Assembly (NCBI RefSeq): GCF_014836845.1
Contig: NZ_JACSQA010000005.1
Span: forward strand, 81,675-145,674
Reading direction: 5' to 3'
From: Ureibacillus galli
Lineage (GTDB): Bacteria; Bacillota; Bacilli; Bacillales_A; Planococcaceae
DNA: 64,000 nucleotides
This document shows, piece after piece, positions 44,966-53,499 of this stretch (position 1 is the stretch's first letter; each line of letters starts with the position of its first letter). The position numbers and the translations under genes are program-made. A model generated the notes under the pieces. The model saw only the letters and a list, made by a program, of their open reading frames with translations. It had not been told where the DNA came from and ran no database searches.

Positions 44966-45085
44966 TTAGTTTGTAAAGGAAAGGATAGAAGATGGTTGTT
45001 CCTTAAGTACAAGTTTTGCTTCTTTTTCATTTTCAAACACAAACATCCGATACGAATTGTTTTCAAAAACGGTTAATACCCACAT
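44966..45085 (-). CDS. Small protein of 39 residues, tandem copy 1
   Basis: From ATG 45085, with GGAGGAG eight bases upstream (45094-45100), a 39-residue peptide: MWVLTVFENNSYRMFVFE, then KEAKLVLKEQ and SILSFTN. A longer frame to 45172 has no ribosome site. It is paralogous to the next small gene. Peptides opening with MWVLT followed by a Phe-Glu strand occur as uncharacterised small proteins in other bacilli as far as I recall; no role is known. Confidence 0.68.
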   Translation of the reverse strand: MWVLTVFENNSYRMFVFENEKEAKLVLKEQPSSILSFTN

Positions 45086-45378
45086 TTGAGGATCTCCTCC
45101 ACTATGAAATTTTCTGGTTATAACAAAATCCCTTGTCTTTTCGAAATTATTGTTATACCAATTTGTGACCATTGTACATGGAAAAATGGTAAAAGAAAAT
45201 GGTTAGTGAACTATTTCACATATTGTTCATTTTGATTCCGGTTTCATAAAATTTTACAAAAATGTCATGCATAATTTCGTAACAATATATAATTGAATAA
45301 AAATTTTATATAATAGGAGATATAAAATTTATAATTTTCAATAAATATTTTATGTAAACTAAAATTGGAGGATAAAAA

Positions 45379-45807
45379 TTGGCAATAAAAAAGGCATATG
45401 GGTATATGACAAGAATGAAAGATGGTGCCCCTCAAGTATTAGTATTTCAACACATCAATTTGGAAGCTGGCATCCAAATTCCAAAAGGAACAGTTGATGC
45501 AAATGAAACACCGCTTGAAGCTGTAATTCGAGAAATGAAAGAGGAAACAGGTCTAGTCGAATTTGTTGTTGATGGTTTGCTAGCTGAGGATTTTTGGGAA
45601 AACGATGATGGGGCCATTCATCATCGATACTTTTATAAGATTTTATTAGAAGAGGCACCTGATGAGTGGGACTATCAACCGACTGGTGGCGGAGCAGAAG
45701 AGGGACTCACTTTCCATTTTTTCTGGATAAATAATCAACAGGAAGTTGAGTTAGTTAGGGGACATGGAGATTATTTAGATTATATTTTTCATAAAACGGC
45801 ACCTTAA
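45379..45807 (+). CDS. NUDIX hydrolase
   Basis: 142 residues from TTG 45379 with TTGGAGGA upstream. The Nudix box is complete: GTVDANETPLEAVIREMKEE followed by TGL, with the REMKEE metal-binding glutamates. It hydrolyses a nucleoside diphosphate linked to another moiety; the substrate is not predictable. It is one of three Nudix genes in this window and is not part of an operon. Confidence 0.87.
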   Translation: MAIKKAYGYMTRMKDGAPQVLVFQHINLEAGIQIPKGTVDANETPLEAVIREMKEETGLVEFVVDGLLAEDFWENDDGAIHHRYFYKILLEEAPDEWDYQPTGGGAEEGLTFHFFWINNQQEVELVRGHGDYLDYIFHKTAP

Positions 45808-45917
45808 AAACTTTCGTTAACGGATGTGTTCGTAATGGATCAATGTTTTAACAACAGTCTTTAATAAAGGAATTGAAAACGTGACCTAGCTGTCAATTAC
45901 TATTAAAACAAAATGAA

Positions 45918-45970
45918 GCGTGACGGATTTCCATAGTATGCTTAAACAACATACTAGTTATCTGTCACGC
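45918..45970 (-). terminator. Long hairpin behind the GNAT gene
   Basis: GCGTGACGGAT (45918-45928) pairs with ATCTGTCACGC (45960-45970, one G-U), with an inner AGTATG / CATACT stem. The minus-strand exit is T-rich, so it most likely ends the GNAT gene on the minus strand; convergent Nudix transcripts also meet it. Confidence 0.7.
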
Positions 45971-45995
45971 AAGTATTCGTTTTCAAGTATAGAAT

Positions 45996-46532
45996 TTAAT
46001 CTCTATTTTCCCATTCTTCTCGTAACATCCCCATTCGTATGGAGTCATAATATACTCCATTAAATAAACGGACTTTTCGAATACGGGCTTCCAATTGCAT
46101 GCCAAGCTTTTCTCCTACTCGGATCATTCTTTTATTTCCAGACCAAGTTGTAAATCCAACTCTTACGATGGGCAATGTTTGAAAAAGATGATGAATCCAT
46201 AGTTTCATTGCTCGAGTACCTAGTCCTTTTCCCCAAGTTCCTGCTTCATGAAAAACAATTCCCATTTCAAGCCATTTAGAAGGCTCATGTTCCCAATAAT
46301 AAGTAATAATCCCCTTTACTTCGTAGTCCACTTCGATTACCCAAAAATCATTTCGATTAATCCATGACTTTCCTTTAGGTAAAAATTCTTCGTAACTCAT
46401 TGAATGATGGGGAAAGTAAGGAGCATCCCATTTTTTCCATTCAGGTTGGTCCTCTTTGTAAATGAGTTCCCATAATTTAATTAAATCTTGTTCTTTAATA
46501 GGTCTGATTGTTAATTCATTATCGGTATACAT
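45996..46532 (-). CDS. GNAT-family acetyltransferase (RimJ/RimL-like)
   Basis: 178 residues. The acetyl-CoA loop is seen as GTWGKGLGTRAMKLWIHHLF (about 115-134), followed by the typical VGFTTWSGNKRMIRVGEKLGMQ segment in which a conserved Asn precedes the helix. The N-terminus (LTIRPIKEQDLIKLWELI) is that of RimJ/RimL-type N-acetyltransferases. AAGAGGAC precedes the ATG. The acceptor is unknown. Confidence 0.85.
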   Translation of the reverse strand: MYTDNELTIRPIKEQDLIKLWELIYKEDQPEWKKWDAPYFPHHSMSYEEFLPKGKSWINRNDFWVIEVDYEVKGIITYYWEHEPSKWLEMGIVFHEAGTWGKGLGTRAMKLWIHHLFQTLPIVRVGFTTWSGNKRMIRVGEKLGMQLEARIRKVRLFNGVYYDSIRMGMLREEWENRD

Positions 46533-46816
46533 ATTTGTCCTCTTTTCAAATTTATTAAAATTTTTTTGATTGAAAAGAGATAGAGTCCATTCTACTTTTC
46601 AATCCCTCTAATTGTGTTTTTCATTTCAATCATTCCTTTCGATTTTTATAGTGTTATTATACATTATATTCTGAATTTATCGTCATTTCATTTTGCTTGC
46701 ATTCTATCATTTTTCATCATATATTATGGATGGCTCAATTATTGATAGCTCAAATATTGATGGGTCAAAGGAAAAATGACCATTTGTCATATAAAGTGAC
46801 ATTAGGGGGTGCACCA

Positions 46817-47245
46817 ATGGGATATTCGGTTTCTGAACAAGAACAGTTGTTATTTTTATTCAAAACCCTTAGTAATCAACTAGGTCCGAAGTTTGAAAAA
46901 AATACCCAGTTCAGTTTATCTCGTTTTGAACTTTTATATCAACTTGTTCAATTTGAAGAAATTTCCCAATCGTCTTTACAAAAAATCGTAAATATCGACC
47001 ATGCAGCGATTACACGACATTTAAAGCAATTGGAGATAGATGGTTATGTGACGAGGAGACGGAATCCAAAAGATAACCGGGAAACCATTGTCCATTTAAC
47101 GGAAGAAGGACGACAACAAATCTTTAATTGTCAAAAAGATAAACAAAGTTTTACCAATCAAATGTTTTCTCATTTTAACGATAAGGAACTAAAATCGTTA
47201 ATCGATATGTTGCAACGTATACAAAAAAATATTAAAGAGATATAA
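46817..47245 (+). CDS. MarR-family transcriptional regulator
   Basis: 142 residues from ATG 46817 (AGGGGGTG five bases upstream). The winged helix is clear: [20 protein letters not shown], then [26 protein letters not shown] single Cys near the C-terminal helix (IFNCQKDKQ) could sense oxidation. It precedes hslO by 14 bases and is probably cotranscribed with this redox chaperone gene. Confidence 0.86.
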   Translation: MGYSVSEQEQLLFLFKTLSNQLGPKFEKNTQFSLSRFELLYQLVQFEEISQSSLQKIVNIDHAAITRHLKQLEIDGYVTRRRNPKDNRETIVHLTEEGRQQIFNCQKDKQSFTNQMFSHFNDKELKSLIDMLQRIQKNIKEI

Positions 47246-47259
47246 GGAGTTACAATAAA

Positions 47260-48153
47260 ATGAAAGATTATTTAGTTAGAGCTATTGGTTTTAATGGACA
47301 AGTTCGTGCTTTTGCAGCACGTACGACTGAAACTGTAGGAGAAGCACAACGCCGCCATCATACATGGCCAGTAGTTTCCGCTGCCCTAGGTCGTACAATG
47401 ACAGCTAGTGTCATGATGGGTGCTATGTTAAAAGGTGAAGATAAAATTTCAGTTAAAGTACAAGGGAATGGCCCAATTGGGGGGGTAGTAGTTGATACGG
47501 ACGCAAAAGGGAATGTGCGAGGATTTGTATCAAATGGACAAGTACATTTTGACTTAAACGAGCAAGGAAAATTAGATGTACGTGCTGGTGTTGGAGAAGA
47601 AGGAACGTTAACCGTTGTAAAAGATTTAGGTATGAAAGAAATGTTCTCTAGTCAAGTTCCAATCGTTTCAGGTGAAATTGCCGAAGATTTTACCTACTAT
47701 TTCGCGACAAGTGAGCAAGTATCTTCATCCGTAGGGTTAGGGGTACTCGTAAACCCGGATAACACGATTTTAGCTGCTGGCGGATTTATTATTCAATTAA
47801 TGCCTGGTTGTGAAGAATCAACAATTGCTGCTTTAGAACAACATTTAACAACAATTGAACCGGTCTCTAAAATGATTGAAAAAGGGTTAACACCAGAAGA
47901 AATTTTACAAGCGGTATTAGGAAAAGATAGTGATATTCAAATTTTAAGCTCAATGCCAGTCCACTTCCAATGTGACTGCTCGAAAGAACGCTACAGTCGA
48001 GCATTAGTAGGCTTAGGAGCAAAAGAGTTAGAAGAAATGATCGAGGAAGAAGGACAGATTGAAACGCAATGTCATTTCTGTTTAGAAACATATGAGTTTA
48101 CTCAAAATGAATTACAAAGTTTAGTAGATGAAATTAAATCTTATGTTCATTAA
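47260..48153 (+). CDS. hslO: Redox-regulated chaperone Hsp33
   Basis: 297 residues with the Hsp33 core ([19 protein letters not shown]) and the zinc switch formed by Cys238-x-Cys240 and Cys271-x-x-Cys274 in CDCSKE and CHFC. Under oxidation these cysteines form disulphides, zinc is lost and the protein becomes a holdase in the cytoplasm. AAGGAG precedes the ATG. It lies just behind a marR gene and ends at a strong terminator. Confidence 0.97.
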   Translation: MKDYLVRAIGFNGQVRAFAARTTETVGEAQRRHHTWPVVSAALGRTMTASVMMGAMLKGEDKISVKVQGNGPIGGVVVDTDAKGNVRGFVSNGQVHFDLNEQGKLDVRAGVGEEGTLTVVKDLGMKEMFSSQVPIVSGEIAEDFTYYFATSEQVSSSVGLGVLVNPDNTILAAGGFIIQLMPGCEESTIAALEQHLTTIEPVSKMIEKGLTPEEILQAVLGKDSDIQILSSMPVHFQCDCSKERYSRALVGLGAKELEEMIEEEGQIETQCHFCLETYEFTQNELQSLVDEIKSYVH

Positions 48154-48200
48154 TAACAAGCCTGTTTTGAACGAATTGTGTTCAAAGCAGGCTTGTTATA
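48154..48200 (+). terminator. Terminator after hslO
   Basis: ATAACAAGCCTG.TTTGAAC pairs with GTTCAAA.CAGGCTTGTTAT, with one unpaired base on each side, followed by a short T-rich tail. Confidence 0.85.
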
Positions 48201-48298
48201 TTTTATTCGTTATTTAAAAAAATAATGGTAAATACACTAGAAAAAGTGATATCCTTTTTCATTTCATTTCGTTATATCTCATAGATTAAAATTTTTTA

Positions 48299-48316
48299 TA
48301 TAAGTATTCTCTTATA
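48299..48316. promoter_or_regulatory. Dyad upstream of the ArsR gene, possible operator
   Basis: TATAAG-TATTCT-CTTATA is a perfect six-plus-six inverted repeat ending 24 bases before the gene start. ArsR-type repressors usually bind such AT-rich dyads in their own promoters. Confidence 0.5.
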
Positions 48317-48339
48317 CAAAGTATTTCAGAGGTGAGATG

Positions 48340-48639
48340 ATGGATATTCCATTTTTAGAAAAACAATTAAAGGCATTAGCTGATAAAAATCGACTAATTA
48401 TATTAAGTTGTTTAAAATCCGGAGAAGTATGTGTTTGTGATTTAGTGGAGGTTTTAGGCTTATCCCAACCTGCAGTCAGTCAGCAGTTAAAAAAGTTGGA
48501 ACAGGCAGAAATTGTTACATCTCGTAAAGTAGCTACTTGGAAGCATTACCGAATTGTTGACGAACCGTCACCTGTTTTACAAGCTGCTTTATCTCAATTA
48601 GAAAATAAATCGGTTTATCACTATGAACCCTGTTATTAA
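48340..48639 (+). CDS. ArsR/SmtB-family metal-sensing repressor
   Basis: 99 residues from ATG 48340 (AGAGGTGAG upstream; ATG 48337 overlaps the spacing). The winged helix (LGLSQPAVSQQLKKLEQAEI) follows the ligand helix EVCVCDLVEVL, whose Cys-x-Cys is the arsenite/antimonite motif of ArsR. A further C-terminal Cys lies in YEPCY. The usual partners arsB, arsC or acr3 are not adjacent, so it is an orphan. A dyad upstream suggests autorepression. Metal specificity is inferred from the CVCDL motif. Confidence 0.87.
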   Translation: MDIPFLEKQLKALADKNRLIILSCLKSGEVCVCDLVEVLGLSQPAVSQQLKKLEQAEIVTSRKVATWKHYRIVDEPSPVLQAALSQLENKSVYHYEPCY

Positions 48640-48738
48640 AATGTTGTCATAATTTAACATTATCTATTATTGAATCCCAATTTTTTGTTAAAACTTAAAT
48701 GAGGTTTGGAATATGAATCATAATAGGAGTGTGGCTGA

Positions 48739-49830
48739 TTGAAAAAAATAATAACTGTTAATGTCATCATGATGGTACTACTTGTTGGGTGTTCAAAATT
48801 TAATGAAACTGAAAAGAATGAACAACAAGAAAATACCGTTATCGAAGTGACGAATGTTCTCGATGAAAATACGTCGGTCGTAGCGGATGAATTAAATATT
48901 CCTTGGTCCATCGATAAAAAAGATGATACTTTTTATTTATCTGAACGAACGGGTAGTATCGTGAAAATTGAAAATGGGGAAGTTGAAAGACAAAAGGTTG
49001 AATTAGAAAAGGACTTGGCAACTGCATCCGAAGCAGGTCTATTAGGATTTGTTCTCGCACCTGATTTTCAACAATCAAACAGAGCGTATGTTTACTATAC
49101 TTATAAGGATGATACAGGGCAGTTCAATCGAATTGTTACGGTACAACAACAAGGAGATATTTGGAAAGAAGAACGTTTACTTTTAGACAAAATTCCAAGC
49201 GGATCCTATCATCACGGTGGGAGGCTGAAAATTAGTCCTGATGGAAAACTATATGCAACAACAGGTGATGCGGCAAAAAAACCGATTGCCCAAGATTTAA
49301 ACTCATTAGGTGGGAAAATTTTAAGGATGAATTTAGACGGTTCTATCCCTGCTGACAACCCTTTCCCAAATTCTTATATTTATAGTTATGGTCATCGAAA
49401 TCCACAAGGACTTACTTGGTCGGATGATGGAGCAATGTATGCAAGTGAACATGGTAACAATGCAAATGATGAAATTAATTTGATTGAAGCAGGACAAAAT
49501 TATGGATGGCCAACAATTGAAGGGACGCAGCAACAATCAGGCTTAAAAACACCACTGTTTACTTCTGGAAGCGATACGACTTGGGCTCCATCAGGAATGG
49601 ATTATGTAGATGGGAAATTATATGTTGCAGCATTAAGGGGGCAAGCCGTTATCGAATTTAATTTAACAACGGGCTCCCACAGAAATGTTGTTACAAATAT
49701 TGGAAGAATTCGAGATATTTTCATTGATGGTGATCAATTGTATTTTATTAGTAATAATACGGACGGTCGCGGGGATGCTCTTGAAAACGACGATAAATTA
49801 TATCAGTTAAACCTTTCACAATTAAATTAA
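48739..49830 (+). CDS. PQQ-type glucose/sorbosone dehydrogenase-like lipoprotein
   Basis: 363 residues from TTG 48739. A lipobox (LLVGC) is at the end of the signal. The remaining beta-propeller (about 50-360) shows the GSDH motifs SYHHGGRLKISPDGKLY, GGKILRMNLDG and YGHRNPQGLTW. In other bacteria such soluble, PQQ-binding propellers oxidise aldoses; whether this one binds PQQ is unknown, since bacilli generally lack PQQ synthesis. It is isolated, and a terminator follows. Confidence 0.86.
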   Translation: MKKIITVNVIMMVLLVGCSKFNETEKNEQQENTVIEVTNVLDENTSVVADELNIPWSIDKKDDTFYLSERTGSIVKIENGEVERQKVELEKDLATASEAGLLGFVLAPDFQQSNRAYVYYTYKDDTGQFNRIVTVQQQGDIWKEERLLLDKIPSGSYHHGGRLKISPDGKLYATTGDAAKKPIAQDLNSLGGKILRMNLDGSIPADNPFPNSYIYSYGHRNPQGLTWSDDGAMYASEHGNNANDEINLIEAGQNYGWPTIEGTQQQSGLKTPLFTSGSDTTWAPSGMDYVDGKLYVAALRGQAVIEFNLTTGSHRNVVTNIGRIRDIFIDGDQLYFISNNTDGRGDALENDDKLYQLNLSQLN

Positions 49831-49841
49831 AACGTTTTATT

Positions 49842-49878
49842 TACTTACGATATGACATGTCGTAAGTATTTTTTTTAT
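49842..49878 (+). terminator. Terminator after the sugar dehydrogenase-like gene
   Basis: ACTTACGA pairs with TCGTAAGT around a nine-base loop, followed by a long T run. Confidence 0.88.
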
Positions 49879-49963
49879 TCCAGTACTAGTTTAGGGAAAC
49901 GCTTTATTTGAAGGAAAAGAATTATCCATTGTAGAAATAAATATTTAGGAGGTGGATGAGGAG

Positions 49964-50428
49964 ATGGATGCCGTATTTAAAACAGAAAATGCAATTTTTA
50001 ATTATCGTGTAGCAGGTGTTTGGCTATATAAAAACCATGTCTTACTGCATAGAGATGTAAACGATTTTCTTTGGTCATTACCTGGGGGTAGAGTGAAAAT
50101 TGGTGAAGATTCCCAAAATGCTATCAAAAGGGAGTTTGAAGAAGAATTAGGGATAAAAATAAATGTGGGGAAATTAATATGGTCTGTTGAAAATTTTTTC
50201 GAATACAATAGCAATAAGTTTCATGAAATTGGTTTTTACTATTTTATTTCAAACGTTCCAAAAGATTTTGACAGTAAAATTTTTAATGGGAAGGAAGGGG
50301 ATCGGTTAATTTATCGATGGACACCTATTGAAGAACTTCCATCATTAGAACTATATCCAAAATTTTTAAAAACCGAATTGAAAGTTATACCAAGTGAAAC
50401 TGAACACTTCGTTGTAAAAGACGGTTAA
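49964..50428 (+). CDS. NUDIX hydrolase
   Basis: 154 residues from ATG 49964; AGGAGG (49947-49952) overlaps an earlier GTG. The Nudix box GGRVKIGEDSQNAIKREFEE then ELGI is intact, with four metal-binding glutamates. The FNYRVAGVWLYKNHVLLHRD opening is typical of Nudix proteins with a preceding strand. The substrate is not predictable. It stands alone between the sugar dehydrogenase and merR genes. Confidence 0.86.
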   Translation: MDAVFKTENAIFNYRVAGVWLYKNHVLLHRDVNDFLWSLPGGRVKIGEDSQNAIKREFEEELGIKINVGKLIWSVENFFEYNSNKFHEIGFYYFISNVPKDFDSKIFNGKEGDRLIYRWTPIEELPSLELYPKFLKTELKVIPSETEHFVVKDG

Positions 50429-50600
50429 AGCTTTTGTAAAATCGTCCTCCTTCATCTACATAATTTGTTCCTATACGAATAACCCTCATAAAAGTTTCAA
50501 AATTAAGTAACAACAATTTTTCATTATGAAATGATTGTGACATGATGGCAGATTCATAGAATAATCATTAAGAAGAGTGTATAATATAAACTATAACGTG

Positions 50601-51026
50601 ATGGTTGGAGGGAAAATAATTGGGAACGAGAAATTAAAAATCGGAGATTTAGCCAAAATGACTGGGATTACAAAACGTACCATTGATTACTATACAAATC
50701 TTGGTTTGCTAAAAGCAGAACGTTCTACTTCGAATTATCGTTTCTATACTTCTGAAGCAATCGAACGAATTCATGAAATAGAAGCTATGAAAGCGCAAGG
50801 AATGTGTTTACAAGATATTAAAAAATCATTGGACGTTGAACATAACGGTAATCCTAAAGAGGACTTACAAGAAATTTGTTTGCACATGCAAACATTACAA
50901 TCTGAAGTTTCAACACTTATTGAAAGTATGAATCGTCAGGAACAATCAACAAAAGAAACAATTAAAAATAAAGTGTTACCAGAAAGTGTTACATTAATTC
51001 AGTCTTTATTAAGACTAATAACCTAG
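50601..51026 (+). CDS. MerR-family transcriptional regulator
   Basis: About 141 residues. The MerR HTH is complete: KIGDLAKMTGITKRTIDYYT, then LGLLKAERSTSNYRFY, followed by a coiled-coil helix. The start is uncertain. A promoter-like TATAAT overlaps 50580-50585, and the best ribosome site GGAGGG (50607-50612) points to an in-frame ATT at 50619; ATG 50601 has no site before it. It precedes the mpfA gene by 35 bases, so it is probably its regulator, in the way MerR genes often flank transporters. Confidence 0.87.
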   Translation: MVGGKIIGNEKLKIGDLAKMTGITKRTIDYYTNLGLLKAERSTSNYRFYTSEAIERIHEIEAMKAQGMCLQDIKKSLDVEHNGNPKEDLQEICLHMQTLQSEVSTLIESMNRQEQSTKETIKNKVLPESVTLIQSLLRLIT

Positions 51027-51064
51027 GAGGTGAAGTCTTACTTTTTTAAGTAAGACGATTTTTG
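51025..51064 (+). promoter_or_regulatory. Hairpin between Shine-Dalgarno and TTG start of mpfA
   Basis: AGGAGGTGA (51025-51033) overlaps the stop codon of the merR gene but lies 28 bases before the TTG at 51062. Between them GTCTTACTT and AAGTAAGAC (51035-51056) form a nine-pair stem with a TTTT loop. With the stem folded, the effective spacing is about six bases. The stem is followed by GATTTTTG and could also act as a terminator. Confidence 0.6.
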
Positions 51065-52372
51065 ACCGCATTAAATTTAATCATTTTTGCTATATTAATA
51101 GCTTTAACCGCTTTTTTCGTTGCAACGGAATTTGCCATTGTAAAGGTGAGGCAATCTAGAATTGACCAATTAGTTGCAGAAGGAAAAAAAGGTGCTTTAT
51201 CTGCGAAACATGTAACGACCCATTTAGATGAATATTTATCTGCCTGCCAATTAGGTATTACCGTTACAGCCCTTGGTATTGGTATGGTTGGGGAATCAAC
51301 ATTTGAGTTTATTTTACATCCGATGTTCGAATCAATTGGAATTGGCGAACAATATATTCATTTCTTCACGATTGGGGCAGCCTTTGTTATTGCAACATTT
51401 TTACACGTTGTAGTAGGGGAATTGGCACCAAAAACAGCAGCGATCCAAAAGTCTGAAAATATTACACTACTATTTGCAAGACCAATTATGATTTTCTATA
51501 AAATTTTATACCCATTCATTTGGTTCTTAAATGGTTCAGCCCGTATTTTAGTAGGTATTTTTGGTATGAAACCTGCTTCGGAACATGAACTTTCCCATAC
51601 AGAAGAAGAGTTACGTTTATTAATGACTGAGAGCTATAAAAACGGGGAAATTAATCAAACTGAGTTAAAGTATGTGAATAACGTCTTTGAGTTCGATGAT
51701 CGAATTGCCCGTGAAATTATGGTTCCACGAACGGATATTATCGCCTTTGAAAAAAATACAACCTTTGAAGAAGTATTAAAAACCATTCAAGAGGAGCGTT
51801 ATACTCGATACCCTGTTTATGAAGAGGATCGGGATAACATGATTGGTTTTATTAATATAAAAGATTTCTTAACTCAAGGTATGAGCAATCGAATTACAGC
51901 TGAAAATTTCTCTTTGGAGCAATTTATTAATCCTGTTATTAATACGATTGACACGATTCCTATACAAGAATTATTAACGAAAATGCAAAAGCAACGGACA
52001 CATATTACCATTCTTCTAGATGAATATGGTGGTACATCGGGTCTTGTCACGGTTGAAGATATTTTAGAGGAATTAGTCGGAGAAATTCGTGATGAGTTTG
52101 ACGACGATGAAATTCCTGAGATTCGAAAATTAAAGGATGGTCACTATATTGTCTACTCTAAAATGTTATTAGAAGATGTGGCTAAACTTTTACAAATTGA
52201 ACTAGATAATCCTGATGTCGATACCCTTGGTGGTTGGTATTATTCACAAGATATGGATTTAAAATCTGATCATTGTATTGAACATGAAGGATATACTTTC
52301 TCCATTCATGAAATCGATGGCGTTCAATTACGCTACATTGAAATTAAACAAAATTCAAATTTAGTCGTTTAA
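51062..52372 (+). CDS. mpfA: CNNM/CorC-type transporter, MpfA (YhdP)-like magnesium exporter
   Basis: 436 residues from TTG 51062. The CNNM membrane domain (about 1-190, opening IIFAILIALTAFFVATEFAIVKVR) is followed by two CBS domains (about 205-330, with EIMVPRTDI) and a C-terminal CorC_HlyC domain (about 350-430). B. subtilis MpfA exports magnesium and belongs to this type. No other in-frame start with a site exists upstream, as TAA closes the frame at 51047. A merR gene precedes it. Confidence 0.86.
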   Translation: MTALNLIIFAILIALTAFFVATEFAIVKVRQSRIDQLVAEGKKGALSAKHVTTHLDEYLSACQLGITVTALGIGMVGESTFEFILHPMFESIGIGEQYIHFFTIGAAFVIATFLHVVVGELAPKTAAIQKSENITLLFARPIMIFYKILYPFIWFLNGSARILVGIFGMKPASEHELSHTEEELRLLMTESYKNGEINQTELKYVNNVFEFDDRIAREIMVPRTDIIAFEKNTTFEEVLKTIQEERYTRYPVYEEDRDNMIGFINIKDFLTQGMSNRITAENFSLEQFINPVINTIDTIPIQELLTKMQKQRTHITILLDEYGGTSGLVTVEDILEELVGEIRDEFDDDEIPEIRKLKDGHYIVYSKMLLEDVAKLLQIELDNPDVDTLGGWYYSQDMDLKSDHCIEHEGYTFSIHEIDGVQLRYIEIKQNSNLVV

Positions 52373-52380
52373 TGTTTCTA

Positions 52381-52414
52381 AACACTTCACCTTGCTATAG
52401 GTGGGGTGTTTTTT
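52381..52414 (+). terminator. Terminator after mpfA
   Basis: AACACTTCACC (52381-52391) pairs with GGTGGGGTGTT (52400-52410, with G-U pairs), followed by TTTT. Confidence 0.82.
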
Positions 52415-52500
52415 ATTTGAAGAAATAATAATGGGAATATAGGAGAATGGTGTGGTGATGGAGAAATAGTATTGGGAAACTTATTTTGGAGGGGAATAAT

Positions 52501-52809
52501 ATGGAGAAATTTAGTTTATTCGTTAAGTTTACAGTTCAGGAAGGAAAACGGGAAAATTTAGTAGAGATATTGCTAGAGGCTGCAAAGTCAATGGTGCAAT
52601 TAGAAGATTGTGAGATATATCTTGTGAATATTGTAGAAAAAGAACTGAACGCTGTTTACGTTTATGAAGTGTGGAGCAATGAACAAGCACATCAAGCTTC
52701 CTTAGTGTTAAAAACAACACAAACTTTAATACAACGGGCAAAACCATATATAACAGGAATGGAGAAAATGGGAACATTTATTACAAAAGGAGGAAAGGGG
52801 ATTTCTTAG
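52501..52809 (+). CDS. Antibiotic biosynthesis monooxygenase (ABM) family protein
   Basis: 102 residues from ATG 52501 (GGAGGGG upstream). It has the dimeric ferredoxin-like ABM fold pattern: FSLFVKFTVQEGKRENLVEILLEA, then VYEVWSNEQAHQASL and the closing helix. Such proteins are quinol monooxygenases or heme-degrading enzymes; without the Asn/Trp signature of IsdG the quinol monooxygenase-like reading is more likely. The gene stands alone. The following 190 bases have no gene. Confidence 0.8.
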   Translation: MEKFSLFVKFTVQEGKRENLVEILLEAAKSMVQLEDCEIYLVNIVEKELNAVYVYEVWSNEQAHQASLVLKTTQTLIQRAKPYITGMEKMGTFITKGGKGIS

Positions 52810-53002
52810 GAAATTTGACAATCTAGATTCAATCTAGTTTTTATTTTAGGAAGACAGATGACAATGGGGAAAAATGAAACAAGTAAAGGCAATGTAAAAT
52901 ATTTAAAGAGGTGATGGAGTAGAAGGAAATATATTTATTAAATTAGCAGCTTTACTCGAAATTCATAAGAACATTGACTAACATTAAAAATGAGGTGTTT
53001 AC

Positions 53003-53425
53003 ATGAACATAAAAGGACTAAATCATTTATTATTTTCTGTTTCAAATTTAAAAGAATCTATCGCATTTTATAAAAATGTCTTCGATGCTAAGTTGTTAGT
53101 AGAAGGAAAAACGACCGCCTATTTTGATTTAAATGGAATTTGGCTTGCCTTAAATGAGGAAAAGGATATCCCTCGTACAGAAATTCATGACTCATATACC
53201 CATATCGCCTTTACAATCGAAGAAGCAGAATACGATTTAATGTATCGTAAACTTAAAAACTTGAATGTCAACATCTTAATAGGCCGCCAACGGGATGAAC
53301 AGGATAAAAAGTCGATTTATTTCACGGATCCGGATGGTCATAAATTTGAGTTTCATACAGGTACTTTACAAGATCGATTGGATTATTATAAAAAAGACAA
53401 GACGCATATGAGGTTTTATACTTAA
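53003..53425 (+). CDS. fosB: Metallothiol transferase FosB (fosfomycin resistance)
   Basis: 140 residues of the vicinal-oxygen-chelate fold. Metal ligands are visible as His8 in INHLLF-type LNHLLFSV, His67 in SYTHIAF and Glu116 in HKFEFHTG. The C-terminus (TGTLQDRLDYYKK) is that of FosB. It opens fosfomycin with bacillithiol. Chromosomal fosB is common in bacilli and gives intrinsic resistance. GAGGTG precedes the ATG; the gene is monocistronic. Confidence 0.95.
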   Translation: MNIKGLNHLLFSVSNLKESIAFYKNVFDAKLLVEGKTTAYFDLNGIWLALNEEKDIPRTEIHDSYTHIAFTIEEAEYDLMYRKLKNLNVNILIGRQRDEQDKKSIYFTDPDGHKFEFHTGTLQDRLDYYKKDKTHMRFYT

Positions 53426-53454
53426 AAAAGTTAAATACATAGGAGCTAAAAAGA

Positions 53455-53488
53455 AGGAGCGCTATTCATCGATGAATTGGCGCTCTTT
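53455..53488. terminator. Bidirectional terminator between fosB and DinB-family gene
   Basis: GAGCGC.ATTCAT pairs with ATGAAT..GCGCTC with one or two unpaired bases around a CG turn, and both flanks are A/T-rich. Confidence 0.78.
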
Positions 53489-53499
53489 ATAAATATAAC

